From assembly GCA_028829895.1 (NCBI GenBank), contig CM054181.1:112683860-112747859 (forward strand): DNA of 64,000 nucleotides. Direction: 5' to 3'. The notes beneath the pieces were generated by a model. The model was not told the DNA's origin, ran no database searches, and saw only the letters and a list, made by a program, of their open reading frames with translations. A program made the translations under genes and the position numbers. Source of the DNA: Sinotaia quadrata (taxonomy: Eukaryota; Mollusca; Gastropoda; Architaenioglossa; Viviparidae). This document shows, piece after piece, positions 25,401-40,595 of this stretch. The stretch's first letter is position 1. Every line of letters begins with the position of its first letter.

Positions 25401-26760
25401 CTTTAAATGTAGACAAGAGTCGATGACCAAAACAACTATTCTAAGGTTAATGTATCCAAGGTAACTGTAACTATAGCCAAGATTCTATGACCAAGATAAA
25501 TATAGCCAATTTTCTGTGATCAAGACAAGTATTCTAAGGTTAGTGTGTCCAAGGCAACTGTAGTCAATTCTTCGTGAACAATGTAAATGTGTCCAGTGTT
25601 TCAATGACCAAGTCACCTGTGTCCAGTGTTTTTGTAGCTAAGCAACTATTCCAAAGGGCTCCTGTGACCAAGACAACTATATTCAATTAGAAATAAACCC
25701 GTCATTCAATGGAAAATTTGTATATGTATTTCATTTGTTAGAGTTAATTAAATCCAAATTATATTAACTTACACACATGGAAAATATTTCTTTGGAAACC
25801 ACATTTCTTGAGAATGTTAAATCATTACCATTCATCAGTTTTCCCTTTTCCTATTCATCAATAATTTTAAAGGCTTCAGAAGGTGACATACAACTGACCT
25901 TGGGTAAAAACAGATTCAGACAGTTAGTACCAATTGAAGCAAAATTCTAAACTGCTGTTAATAGAATATACCTACTTATAAATATGTTTGGATGTGTTCA
26001 TGTTGGTATTGAATAAATTGTAATATCAGAGCAACTCTAATTGGTTGTAGAACAAGCATTCTCTTTAAAACAAAAGTGTGTAAAATATTTGTCCTGAGTT
26101 CATTTACCTTTAAACTGCCCTGCTTGCATCAAGATTTATTTGCCTCATCAAAGTCTGAAATAGTTGTAGCTCTGTTGCTAAATGAACTTGCCCTGTTTTT
26201 CACGCCCTATAATTTTTAGTGTTGAGCCCTTTAGCCACTGTCCTATTTTGTGTAAGATTTTTTCTAATTTGTAAATTTCTTTCTCTGAGTTGGGCCCTTC
26301 AGTCACAATTGAAAGTGGAGTAAACCTGATTGAACAATAATGTTGAACAATGATATCAGCTTGGGACAGAATGATGCCCCTTGCATAAATTAGAAATGGG
26401 ATAAACCCAGTGGATGTAAGCTTCTTGTCAGCAAGTATGCATGTCAGCTTCAGAACAGCCAAGGATCTACTGCTTTATATAGTAGGATGCTAGTGTGACC
26501 AATATAGCTGTGGAAAAAGGTTCTGCGACCAAGGCAACTGAGGCCAAAGTAAGTGTGACCAAGGCAAAATGTGTTCAAGGATAGTGTGACCTAAGGTGAC
26601 TATAGTCAAGTGTAGCCTTATCAATATCCAGTGACCAAGGTTATTCTAAGACACCTATAGTTAAGTTTAAGGTGACCAAGGATATCTGAACAAAATAATG
26701 GTGAGCCAGGTTGTTGTGACCATGGTAAATGTGACCAAAGTTAGTGTGACCCAACTACTG
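25400..26760. repeat. Degenerate 'gtgaccaaggcaactgt' array, split by ~0.8 kb
   Basis: Loose repeats of GTGACCAAGGCAACTGTAG and variants occur at 25400-25680 and again at 26480-26760. The intervening 0.8 kb lacks them and contains a 94-codon minus frame (26178-26462) with no recognisable domain. The split suggests an insertion into an older array, though no clear terminal repeats were seen. Confidence 0.6.
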
Positions 26761-27229
26761 TAAATTGTCATTACATTTCATAAATTAAAATAAAAGTTAC
26801 TTTAACTTTACCTGCATTTGAAACTTACCATGAAAATATTGTTTAATTTATTAGGACGTGTTTAAATGTTTATAGATGCCATAATAATAGATAATTAAGC
26901 AAATTAATCTTTAGTGTTTTACTGATAGCTTCTTAACATCTACTTCCAACGTTCATCTATCTATGGGCAGGTACAAAGTAATGACTAAAATGGAAGGTAC
27001 AATGCTACGTGATGTGAGATCACATTTGTGATATACTGTAGAATCACACAAAACTCCTACCACTCGTCCTGAACTTATAGAATATCATTTCATTTTCAAC
27101 CTTCCATCAACATGAATATAATATGAGAAATGAAAAACAGGCATCTAAAGTGTGTTGGACAAACAGATAGTTATACTCACAAAAGTGCATAAGATACCAG
27201 AGTCCTTATGTTTATTGTCTTTCTTTCAT

Positions 27230-27280
<51 letters not shown>

Positions 27281-28322
27281 CACATGTACGACCAAAAGTG
27301 GAATGTACAAAATAAATATTTGCAGACCCCGCCTCACATTAAAAAGTGCAAATTTGCACCCCAAAAAAAATAGCAATATGCTCCCGTTGATGTGTTCATT
27401 TAGAAGAATGGCCGTTACCATGACAAACAAAATTTAGGACAACGGAGACCCGAACCAGTACCTTCAAAACCCTAGTCTGATTAAATCTCACGTCCACGGA
27501 ACCTCTCGAGACGTGTGTGATTATCGACCCTGATCATTGGTCAGCGTACATAAACATTCAGAGCACGGGAGATAATGATTGCCTGATTAAAAAACTTTGA
27601 ACCTTTTTCAATGAACTTGTCTGAATATTTGCTAAATGGGAATCTCTGGCTTAAAAAAAATGGAAAAAGTAAAAAAAGTGACAGAAAAAAAGAATTACAG
27701 GGAGGAAAAGAGAGACACAAAGTAGAAAAGAAAGCGAGACACAAAGACAGAGTGACAGAAGGACAGTAAGAGAGAAATGTAGAGAGTGGCAGAGTTAACA
27801 GGAAAAAGGAGGCAGGGTAATCAATGCAAAGGGATGGAGAGAAGGTGGGAGGGGGGGCATAAGGCGGAATAATAACCTGAAGATGGGCTGGCTTGAGACA
27901 GACAGTGTTTCAGCATCTGGCTACAAAATGAATAGATTTTAAAGAAACGCGTTCAAAAACCGTACTTTGCATGTTTTAAACCAAATCAACACCTTGCTAA
28001 TAATGCTTGCCATATGGAGTACTTTTGAATTACTCTATTTCATTTCAAAAAGGTCTACTACATCTGTATACCTAATTTTGTAACACTCTGCACTTTCTTT
28101 CAGTTATTGGACTATACTAATTATTGTAAGCAGAAGGGCCGTAGTCGTCAGTTCTTCATTTACACAGTAGAAGAAATATTGGGTTTTCTGATTTAGTCTC
28201 GGCACACCCCTACTTTCAGAGTGGCTGATTAAGGCTCCACATGTTTCGCGAATTTAGTGAGGTAGTTATTGATTTCCGTACATTTGATTATGTTGAGTTC
28301 TCTTAGAACTGTGACGCCGTAT

Positions 28323-28387
<65 letters not shown>

Positions 28388-28755
28388 ATCTCTTCTCTTT
28401 CCCATCTTTCTCCGTTTTTTCTCCATCCATCAGTATTTCTGTAAATATGTTTGTCTCCTCTCTTTCTCTCTCCCATCTTTCTCCTAATTTTCTCCATCTG
28501 TTATTATTTTTGTTTCTTAAATGTATATTGAGGTATGGCCTTAGTCCTTCCCACTCTAAGTCACTTATTTTGTCCCTCCATCTTTCTACCGCTTCCTCTC
28601 ACTCTCTCCCCTTTGCTCTCCTATTCTCTCTCTCCATTTCTCCGTGACCTCTATCTCTCTGTCCCTCTCTCTCTATTACTCTCTCATAGTTTGTGTGTGT
28701 ATGTCTCTTACTCATTCTATTCCTGCATCATTTTTTCTCACAATTTCTCCCTCTT

Positions 28756-28792
<37 letters not shown>

Positions 28793-29250
28793 CCACACAC
28801 AAACACACGCACACACTTTCACATTTCTTACCTCCCTGCTCTCTCGCTCTCCATTCATTCCCTTCCACTGTCTCTGTACATTTTCAGTTGTCCCAGCATC
28901 TCTTCCATTGCATGCATTCAAAGTATTTCTACTGTTTACTAAACGTACTGCTGCTGGGCCATATTTGTAAAGAGTTAATTCCCTTGTTTACTTTAGTAAT
29001 TGAGTCCTATCGTAAGGGACGTGACACCGTTGTGCAGCGGCGCAGGTAAACCGCTCAAGACCAAATTATCTAATTACAAACATTATTCATTCTTAACTAT
29101 CAGGAGGTCTATTATAATAATTCTCTAATGTCACCAACAGTAATTTGTTCACGTGAAATATTACTGTCAGATTTGTTTTGTTTTTTTCTGGACATGTGTT
29201 TACTGTTTACAATGACAGCATCACCCACAGTTATGATAAATAAATCACAC
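26761..29250. other. No gene seen; CA/TG and CT microsatellites
   Basis: (CA)n lies at about 27232-27276, (TG)n at about 28324-28384, and a CT-rich region at 28390-28900 includes (CT)n at about 28757-28790. Open frames across these are repeat artefacts. Confidence 0.6.
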
Positions 29251-29514
29251 AACTAGCGAGTTAAAATAGTGCAGTGTTCACATACACGCATGTAATATAC
29301 ACATTTATGCACACAAACATATACACATACATATAGACATATATGTACACACAAATACACATACATGTGCGAAGGTATGTACTGCCGTGTATTTCCCCGC
29401 ACCCACTTATTGTGTATCAACTCTCCTGTACAAGGATGTGTAAAATCGGCATTAAATTTCAAAGTTCAAATCTTAGCTTGATCGAAACCATTTCTGTAAC
29501 CTGGAATTTGGAGA

Positions 29515-29515
29515 C

Positions 29516-29548
<33 letters not shown>

Positions 29549-29550
29549 CG
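29515..29550. repeat. (GAT)n microsatellite
   Basis: About 11 GAT units, with GATGATGA-rich sequence continuing to about 29680. Confidence 0.95.
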
Positions 29551-29724
29551 GTGTGGTGATGATGGTAGTGTTGAGGAGGAGCATGGTGTTGCTGGTGGAA
29601 ATGATGATGAAAACAGAAAGGACAGTGATCCTGCTGACGACGAAGATGACGGCTAGCGATGCATGATGATGAAGTTTGCTGATCATTGTAGGAAGATTTG
29701 CATAGTGTCATACAGCTCAAATTC

Positions 29725-29905
29725 GCCAAGTACAAAACTCTGTATCGAGTGCGTTACTCATGACAAGACACAAGAACAAAAGTATGTATCGAGCGTTACT
29801 CATGACAAGACACAAGTACAAAACTCAGTATCGAGTGCGTTACTCATGACAAGACACAAGAACAAAACTCAGTATCGAGAGCGTTACTCACAACAAGAAA
29901 AAGAA
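29725..29905. repeat. ~50-bp tandem repeat, about 4 copies
   Basis: The unit contains GTTACTCATGACAAGACACA and ACAAAACTCAGTATCGAG. It produces a 101-codon plus frame (29663-29968), but copies differ in length and shift the repeat's own frame, so selection on a protein is unlikely. Confidence 0.85.
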
Positions 29906-31028
29906 CGCCTACAACAGCTTATGACAGCTCCATCTGATCAATTATTTATTAATTGGAAACTGAAATAGCAATGCAGCGATTTCCGATTTCGTAAATCACA
30001 ATGCTGGGACAGGTTCATAACATTGATCCCGGGGTCAATAACAAAGCCCATGCGATAAACAAAAATAAATAAATGCATAAAAATCAAGCTTAAGCAAATC
30101 GCATACGTTTTACAATCTATCCGTTCATTAACTTGATTTAATCATCCGATCACGAAAGAAAGCAATCGTTTTAAATGCATAGAACCATCAGTGCCGTCAC
30201 ATAAAACACAAGAAATGCCTATCTATCTATGTCCGTCCGTCCATCCGTCCATCCATTCATCCATTTGTCCATCTAAATTAATTTCTTACTTTTCTTTTCA
30301 TAGCATCCTGAATAATGATTAATACCGTACGGGGAAAAAGAACTCATTAATTAATCTCGGGGTTTTTTTTTATTTTCTATTGCACTATTAACTCTATCTC
30401 TAAGTAGAGTTGAGTGTTGTAATCTGACGTCACTTGCAAGTAGAGTGTTGTAATCTGACGTCACTTTTCTTGGCGAATTTGCAACCCCCTTTATCTTTAA
30501 AAAGGCCTAAAACTACCCTTTGGCGCCATAACCATAATACTGCGTCTTATCTTTAGTCTTTAATATTAGGACCTGCTACAAACAACCCAGTTACTTCCCC
30601 TTCCATCCTAAGTTTCAAACCATTGACAAAGACATTTAGTGTGAGAGAGTTAACGTTCTTGTGATTAACTCAACATGGTTCCAGTTATGGCATCTTGTTT
30701 CAAGACATCGGATGACGCATGTGTTGGGGCAGCCAATCCTGGACACAGAGATCAGTGGTGGCGCCATCCTGTGATGTCATAAAGGTTTAGGTGAACGCAG
30801 TGCAATTTAAATCATCATTAATGTCTTTTAAAGGACAGAAATAGATGTAATAAAGTCCGCAAAACATCAAAAGAGATTATAAACAGCTAAATGTCAAATG
30901 AGTTAAATTTCCTCTAGAACTGATATGATTGCACTGCACATCAGAAATTGCTGATTACTGCGTGGAACTATATAAAGCATAGCGATGGGTACGTTCGCTC
31001 ACTTTGTGTGTGTGTTTGATGGGTTTTA
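29906..31028. other. No gene seen; 31-bp duplication carrying TGACGTCA
   Basis: At 30405-30470 the phrase AGAGTGTTGTAATCTGACGT continuing CACTT is duplicated with a 31-bp offset, giving TGACGTCA at 30425 and 30456. The rest is unremarkable. Confidence 0.5.
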
Positions 31029-31089
31029 GTGTGTACAACAAATGTGCATGATTTTTATGCGTTTTGTTTAAGAGTGTGCATATCTGTAG

Positions 31090-31094
<5 letters not shown>

Positions 31095-31157
<63 letters not shown>
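31095..31157. repeat. (GT)n microsatellite
   Basis: About 31 GT units. Cys/Val-only frames here are artefacts. Confidence 0.97.
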
Positions 31158-31160
<3 letters not shown>

Positions 31161-31342
31161 TGTGTACTTATGGTGGATATAACTATTTGTATGTATTTAT
31201 ATTGTGTACGATTGTGTGTATATCTATTGTTATTGGGTTGGGGGTTTTTTGGTATGTGTGCGCGCACGAATTTTGTGTCTGTTTGCATGTCTGTTGTATT
31301 TGCTTGTATGTATGCGCGTACATGTGCTCGTTCCATCAGCAA

Positions 31343-31662
31343 TGACCTCTACATTCACTCTCTACATTAAGTGACGTCATGAATTGAAGTTATTATGCCT
31401 GAAGTGAAATGACAAGTCACTGACCTCTACATTCACTCTCTACATTAAGTGACGTCATGAATTGAAGTTATTATGCCTGAAGTGAAATGACAAGTCAGTG
31501 ACCTCTAAATTCACTCTCTACATTAAGTGACGTCATGAATTGAAGTTATTATGTTCTGAAGTGAAATGACAAGTCACTGACCTCTACATTCACTCTCTAC
31601 ATTAAGTGACGTCATGAATTGAAGTTATTATGTCCTGAAGTGAAATGACAAGTCACTGACAT
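31343..31662. repeat. 78-bp tandem repeat, 4 copies, each with a perfect CRE palindrome
   Basis: Units begin TGACCTCTACATTCACTCTC at 31343, 31421, 31499 and 31578. Each contains AAGTGACGTCATGAATTG, so TGACGTCA recurs at 31372, 31450, 31528 and 31607. The copies are almost identical. The palindrome is the classical CREB/ATF site, but whether it acts here is unknown; the array may simply have captured it. Confidence 0.92.
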
Positions 31663-33139
<1,477 letters not shown>

Positions 33140-33140
<1 letters not shown>

Positions 33141-33440
33141 AGAAATTAGTCTACATAATTGCTTCCTGGCTAAACTCTACTAGAAATCAGTCTGAATAAT
33201 TGCTTCCTGGCAAAACTCTACTAGAAATCAGTCTGAATAATTGCTTCCTGGCAAAACTCTACTAGAAATCAGTCTGAATAATTGCTTTATGGCTAAACTC
33301 TACTAGAAATTAGTCTATATAATCGCTTCTTGGCAAAACCCTACTAGAAATTAGTCTTCATGATCGCGTCCTGGCAAAACTCTACTAGAAATTAGTTCTC
33401 ACAATCGTTTCCTGGCTAAACTCTGTCCATTCTACTAGGT
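33140..33440. repeat. 41-bp minisatellite, about 7 copies
   Basis: The unit includes CTACTAGAAATCAGTCTGAA and TTGCTTCCTGGCAAAACT. It is followed almost directly by the 42-bp array, which shares the phrase GGCAAAACT. Confidence 0.9.
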
Positions 33441-33540
33441 ATTAAATTGTGTGAAACCTACCAAGCAAAACAGAACACGGATATCATATTGCATCACAGT
33501 TAAGAGGCAAAATTCTGGTAAAACCTTTAATTATATGAAA

Positions 33541-33960
33541 ATTTCCTTGATGTGTTGCATCAAAGCAACGAGGCAAAACTCTTACACTGTTCTACATTAT
33601 ATGGAAGCTACCAGACAAAATTCCTACACTGTCCTACATTATATGAAAGCTATCAGGCAAAACTCTTATAGTGCCCTCATTATATGAAAGGTATCAGGCA
33701 AAACTCTTATAGTGTCCTACAATATATGAAAGCTATCAGGCAAAACTATTACAGTGTCCTACATTTTATGAAAGCTATCAGGCAAAACTATTACAGTGTC
33801 CTACATTTTATGAAAGCTATCAGGCAAAACTATTACAGTGTCCTACATTTTATGAAAGCTATCAGGCAAAACTATTATAGTGTCCTACATTATATGAAAA
33901 CTATCAGGCAAAACTATTATAGTGTCTTACGTTATATGAAAACTATCAGGCAAAATTCAA
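33541..33960. repeat. 42-bp minisatellite, about 10 copies
   Basis: The unit includes ATGAAAGCTATCAGGCAAAA and TTACAGTGTCCTACATT. The period equals 14 codons, giving plus frames with the repeat MKAIRQNYYSVLHF (33451-33687, 33684-34073). A deletion near 33680 breaks the continuous frame, which argues against a protein. Diverged units with GCAAAACTCAATATAGAC continue to about 34240. Confidence 0.93.
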
Positions 33961-34240
33961 AGATACAGAATGAAGCAGCAAAAATAAACGCCAATTTTTT
34001 TTTGTATTGTATGAAAACTACCAATCAAAAATCAAAACAGTGTTCGAAATTTATCTTGCAAAGCTCAATATAGACTTAAACTGTGCGACATTTAAATGGC
34101 AAAGCTCAATATAGACATTAAACTGTACTAAAATTTACTTTTAAAAGCTCGATACAGACATTATGCTTTACGAAATTTACCTTGCAAAACTCAATACACA
34201 CTTTACAGGTTGTACAAAAGCTTACCGTTGTCATTAAGTC

Positions 34241-35693
34241 TCCAAAAGTCCCTTTACCAATACAAATGTTGTTAGTTAAATGAAACACATTTCACTGAAT
34301 AGATCTTAAATTTAAATAAATAAGCATTATTCGGCTAAATAAACCCATTTCTGTTAGCTAAATAAAATGTTAACGGCATTTCTTTGGTACCCTTTCCCAT
34401 CAACCAGCTCGGGAGAAGCTGTCACATTTGCAAGCGGATTCCGGCAAAATGGCGTCCACGAATCAACACTAAAGGCTGTCGGCAAAAATGTATTAAATAT
34501 GGAGCGCATTAGTAAACGCGTTAACATCGAAGAAGACGTTACTTTTTGCATTTATCTTTTCTATATTTCTGTTTAACTAGAAATGCATTGATTTACCGTA
34601 TTTCAGAAACAATTTGCTGCAGTCCCTGAGTATGCTGAATACCTGCACTCTGATTGGTTGTTAGGAAAATGACAGGAAGGGTAGCAAAGAAATTTAGCCA
34701 AATAATTATTTTTGTAAAGAATTGTAGAGAGTAAACACACAAAACAGCTACATGAATTTAATTACTAATGATTGTTTATCTAAATATAAGCAATTAACAG
34801 GCTAAATAGCTGTATATAGCTAAATTAAACACATTTAATTAAATAAAGGGGATAGTTTTAAACCAGGGGGCCACAGGTAAAAGATATCAGTCAAAATGTT
34901 TACCCAAAACACTGCAACAGCATTGAATGAAAGCCGTGTGACAAAACTCACCACCATTACTGTTTGCATCAAAACTGTGGGATAAAATTCACCACAACTG
35001 CAAAGCATAAAGGCTATGAGCCAAAACTTACCAACATCTCTCTTCAGCATAAAAACACTGAGACAAAACACACCACCATCACTGTGGACAGCATAACAGT
35101 TACTATTCCAGGAAAGATATCTTGCAGAGGCTCAGGGTAGAGAGGTTCGGCGTGGCCCACACGGCAACTACAACTGGGTTATCTTCGTGGGGTGGGGTCG
35201 TAAACATGTCAACATCAGACTTAACCGCCTGTGCGAAAGACAGCCACCACTATCGCACCACCACCACTGCAGTATGTCAATACTTGCCTGCCGTGGAAAA
35301 ACGTTCAGAGCTTCTCCACCCGCACCCCATTTCTACCCGTCAAATTCATTTCATGCAAAAGTAATTCTTTACCAATGCTCTTGACCTAATGCCCCCCTCG
35401 CCCAACCACGTGTTACCTTCCTTGTCAAAAATAGGCAAAGTGCTATTTAACATTTAAACTCAGGCCTCTCTACACATGCTTACACTAGCCTATATACATC
35501 GAAACACAACACATGCACACACACACGTGCACAAACACACACATACATTTCCTTGTTAGCAAATAAATAATGTTGGAGTAAGCAGCAGATTTTTGTTGCT
35601 TTTAAAAAATAATAACAATTCTAATTCTTCGGAAAGCATTTCATAATAGTGTAATTAGATATCACCATAGCTAATATGTGTTTCTGTTTTCAG
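34241..35693. other. No confident gene; decayed 'gcaaaact' repeats
   Basis: At 34870-35100 a degenerate unit with AAAACTCACCACCATTACTG recurs about four times. A slightly GC-rich segment at 34370-34520 gives open frames on both strands, and another at 35110-35370 gives two plus frames. None has a motif. Confidence 0.45.
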
Positions 35694-35779
35694 TTAGAAT
35701 CCAAGACAAGGTGCCGGTGGGGATGACAAAATCAGATTTCATCAGTACGTCATTTACAGTCTACTCCTACACTTGCTAG
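35694..35779 (+). CDS. Possible terminal coding exon, unrecognised
   Basis: A strong 3' splice-site sequence (TATGTGTTTCTGTTTTCAG) is followed by two bases and 27 codons to TAG, reading RIQDKVPVGMTKSDFISTSF then TVYSYTC. The composition looks protein-like and the stop falls shortly after. An open run of 28 codons is not rare by chance, so this rests mainly on the acceptor. No upstream exon was identified; the strand is opposite to the RGK gene, so it would belong to another gene. Confidence 0.25.
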
Positions 35780-36835
35780 GGACTTAGTTATGGCATCCTA
35801 CCTCCATCATTATGCTAGCCCCAAACTCGTACACCTAGTCCATGAATATCAGTGCGAAGGTTTGAAGTGCTGGGGAACAGTAGTGAAAGATGAAAGCACT
35901 GAAAAGGCCTGTCCAACAAACGAAAGCCATAAACACTTTTTTTCTTAAAATTATCTCCAGCATTTGGTGCTGATAAAAAAAATAAAGAAAGAATATTAGA
36001 CGTTCAAGTATTGAATCTGTGATTGTACAAAGAATGCAAGTGCCCCTTCCCGCTTCTGGTGTGTAAAAATTCACTCAGAGATGTAGAGGGCGGGAGGTGG
36101 AGAGAGAGAGAGGGGGTTCGAAACACCCTCTTCTTTTTTTCTTTTTCTTAGTCTTTGTACTTTACGAGGGAATAAGCACTCTGTCATACAGTAACCGTGA
36201 TTTAGACCGGCAGGAAAAGAGAACTCATAAGTTTCAGTAATGTTTACCGGCCCTGAAGACGGCAAAAATGGGTGAATCAAGACAATCTAATTAGATCCTT
36301 AAAAGTATCTGATATTTACAAAATGCTTTTGATACTCACTCCGGGTCATTAACCATTTTTTTAAAATATTTTTTTTTTAAAAAACGATACCAAAGCAACT
36401 TTAGACTGGCAGAAATTCCTTCTGACGTAAATGGCCGTGTACAGAAAATTATTACATTTAAACTGAAACCGTATCAACGCTGGCAGCCATACAATGTCCG
36501 GTCGTACTTACTTTAGGAGGAAACCGTACATATGCCACACGTTTTCTTGTATGCAAAAATATACTCTCTAACACGTTTGAAGTTTTTTTTACCCGCCTTC
36601 TTTATCTCCGTTAGACCAGACAGGCGTGAGGCAAAACCCATTACACCGTAAGGCGCTGGGAACGTGAGGCTAGCTAGGAAACATGTCAGTGACAGGGTCA
36701 CGTGCTGCAGTAAGGAAAGCCTATGACTGACAGTGACTTGGGAACATACAATAAATGGTAAAATTTTGCTGAGGCATGAACGAATCACGCGAGATGGGAA
36801 ACCTATCACGAAATGGTAATTTAACGACGTAGGAT
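35780..36835. other. No gene seen
   Basis: AT-rich DNA with a short GA-rich tract near 36100 and poly-T/A runs near 36360-36380. Minus frames at 36513-36809 and 36071-36280 have no family features. Confidence 0.5.
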
Positions 36836-36839
36836 AAAG

Positions 36840-37270
36840 ATGAGGACGCCTGACAAGCTGGAAACGTATGTGGCTTTATAGTACAGTTAAGAACGTTTGA
36901 CAAGCTGGAATCTATGTGACGCTAAAGTAAAATTAAGAACTTTGACAAGCTGGAAACTATGTGACGCCAAGATAAAGTTAAAAACATTTGACAAGCTGGA
37001 AACTATGTGACGCTAAAATAAAGTTAAGAGCATTTCACAAGCTGGAAACTATGTGACGTATTGTAAAGATGAGATCGTGACACAGGATGGAGAGGCGTCT
37101 GACATCTGGAAAAGGTAAGGCGACGTGACATATAATAAAGATATGATTGTGACGCAAACTATAGCGCATAAAAAGTTAAAAACGTTTGACAAGGTGGAAA
37201 CTATGTGTCGCTATAGTAAACTTAAAACTCTCGACACGATGGATATTATATGACTATTTAGTAAACAAAA
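36840..37270. repeat. Degenerate ~47-bp array
   Basis: The phrase TTGACAAGCTGGAAACTATG with TGACGCTAAAGTAAA recurs about seven times with drift. It leads into the cleaner 81-bp array, which keeps the core TTTGACAAGGTGGA. Confidence 0.8.
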
Positions 37271-37620
37271 GAACGTTTGACAAGGTGGACGCTATAGAAA
37301 GGATAAGAAAGTTTGACAAAACGGACACTCTAGGATACTTGGTGTAGATAAGAACGTTTGACAAGGTGGACGCTATAGAAAGGATAAGAAAGTTTGACAA
37401 AACGGACACTCTAGGATATTTGGTGTAGATAAGAACGTTTGACAAGGTGGACGCGTTAGAAAGGATAAGAAAGTTTGACAAAACGGACACTCTAGGATAC
37501 TTGGTGTAGATAAGAACGTTTGACAAGGTGGACGCTATAGAGAGGATAAGAAAGTTTGACAAAACGGACACTCTAGGATACTTGGTGTAGATAAGAACGT
37601 TTGACAAGGTGGAAACTGTG
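37270..37620. repeat. 81-bp minisatellite, about 4 copies
   Basis: ACTCTAGGATACTTGGTGTA recurs every 81 bp. The unit itself holds two related halves (GTTTGACAAGGTGGACG and GTTTGACAAAACGGACA). As 81 is a multiple of three, a minus frame stays open (repeat phrase STLSNVLIYTKYPRVSVLSN). I treat the frame as passive. Confidence 0.92.
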
Positions 37621-37991
37621 TGATGCATACGTCAAGGATAAGACTACCTTCAACGATGAAAATTTGACAGGCAAGCACTAAGCACGATGAAAACGGACGT
37701 GTAGCAGACAAGGCAAATACGTGACGTACCACAACAAAAACGAGGTCGGTGCGGCAAAATAGAAAGCCAATGGTGACCCTGCAGAAAGCTGCTAATAAGC
37801 AAAGAAATATGTAAGACTGGCTGGGAACTGTGTGACATTTGCCAAGGAGAAGATCACCACGATAAGACGTAAACTTGAGACCAGAGCTAAAAGAAGAGCG
37901 AAGCAAGACAGGAAATGGAGTGAGCTTACTGTCCTGTTCAACAACCGCGCAATTCCAGTTCACATGGATGCACATCGCCTGTTTTTTTCAG

Positions 37992-38147
37992 CAATCGTGG
38001 TATGTCTCGATAACCTTGTTAGACTTATCTACCCTGTTTGTGTTCCTGCTGTTACTACTCGTCTCAAATCTAACCCTGAAACAGGCTCTCCTGGCTCGCT
38101 TGGACCAAACCCCCTTTTCACCACGTGGATGTCCAGAAACTCCTCAG
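37992..38147 (+). CDS. Possible internal exon encoding a membrane segment
   Basis: A polypyrimidine tract and CAG (GTTTTTTTCAG) precede a 156-nt segment, and it ends CTCCTCAG|GTGGTA, a fair donor. The length is a multiple of three and the phase-0 frame is open throughout. It encodes a hydrophobic stretch LSTLFVFLLLLLVSN at about residues 12-26 of the exon, followed by KQALLARLDQTPFSPRG, as in a signal anchor plus stem. A second plus frame is also open over the same bases, so the reading frame is not certain. I cannot name a family. Confidence 0.25.
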
Positions 38148-40064
<1,917 letters not shown>

Positions 40065-40065
<1 letters not shown>

Positions 40066-40595
40066 CTTTTATGTCTACCCTCTGGTATTACATTAGCATG
40101 CATTCATTTAAATGTCTACCCTCTGGAATTATACATTAGAATGCATCCCCTTAAAAATGTCTGCGCTCTGGAATTATATGTTACATTATATTCACTTAAA
40201 TGTCTGCCCTCTGGAATTATACATTACATTGCATTCACTTAAATGTCTACCCTCTGGAACTATACATTAGAATGCAATCACTTAAATGTCTGCCCTCTGG
40301 TATTATACATTAATTGCATTCACTTAAATGTCTACCCTCTGGAATTATACATTACATTGCATTCACTTAAATGTCTACCCTCTGGAATTATTCATTAGAA
40401 TTCAATCACTTAAATGTCTGCCCTCTGGAATTACAGATTAGAATGCATTCACTGAAATGTCCTACCTCTGGAATTAAACATTAACGTGCATTCACTTAAA
40501 TGTCTGCCCTCTGGAATTATATATTAGCATGCATTCACTTAAATGTCTGCCCTCTGGAAGTAGACATTAACGTGCATTCACTTAAATGCAAAAAT
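40065..40595. repeat. 43-bp minisatellite, about 12 copies
   Basis: The unit includes GCATTCACTTAAATGTCTGC and CCTCTGGAATTATACATTA. One- and two-base indels between copies exclude a conserved frame. Confidence 0.92.

Noticed and set aside
28995..29046. Possible micro-exon between TTTACTTTAG and CAG|GTAAAC
   Set aside because: The donor is good, but the exon would be about 50 nt, the acceptor is weak and the peptide is uninformative.
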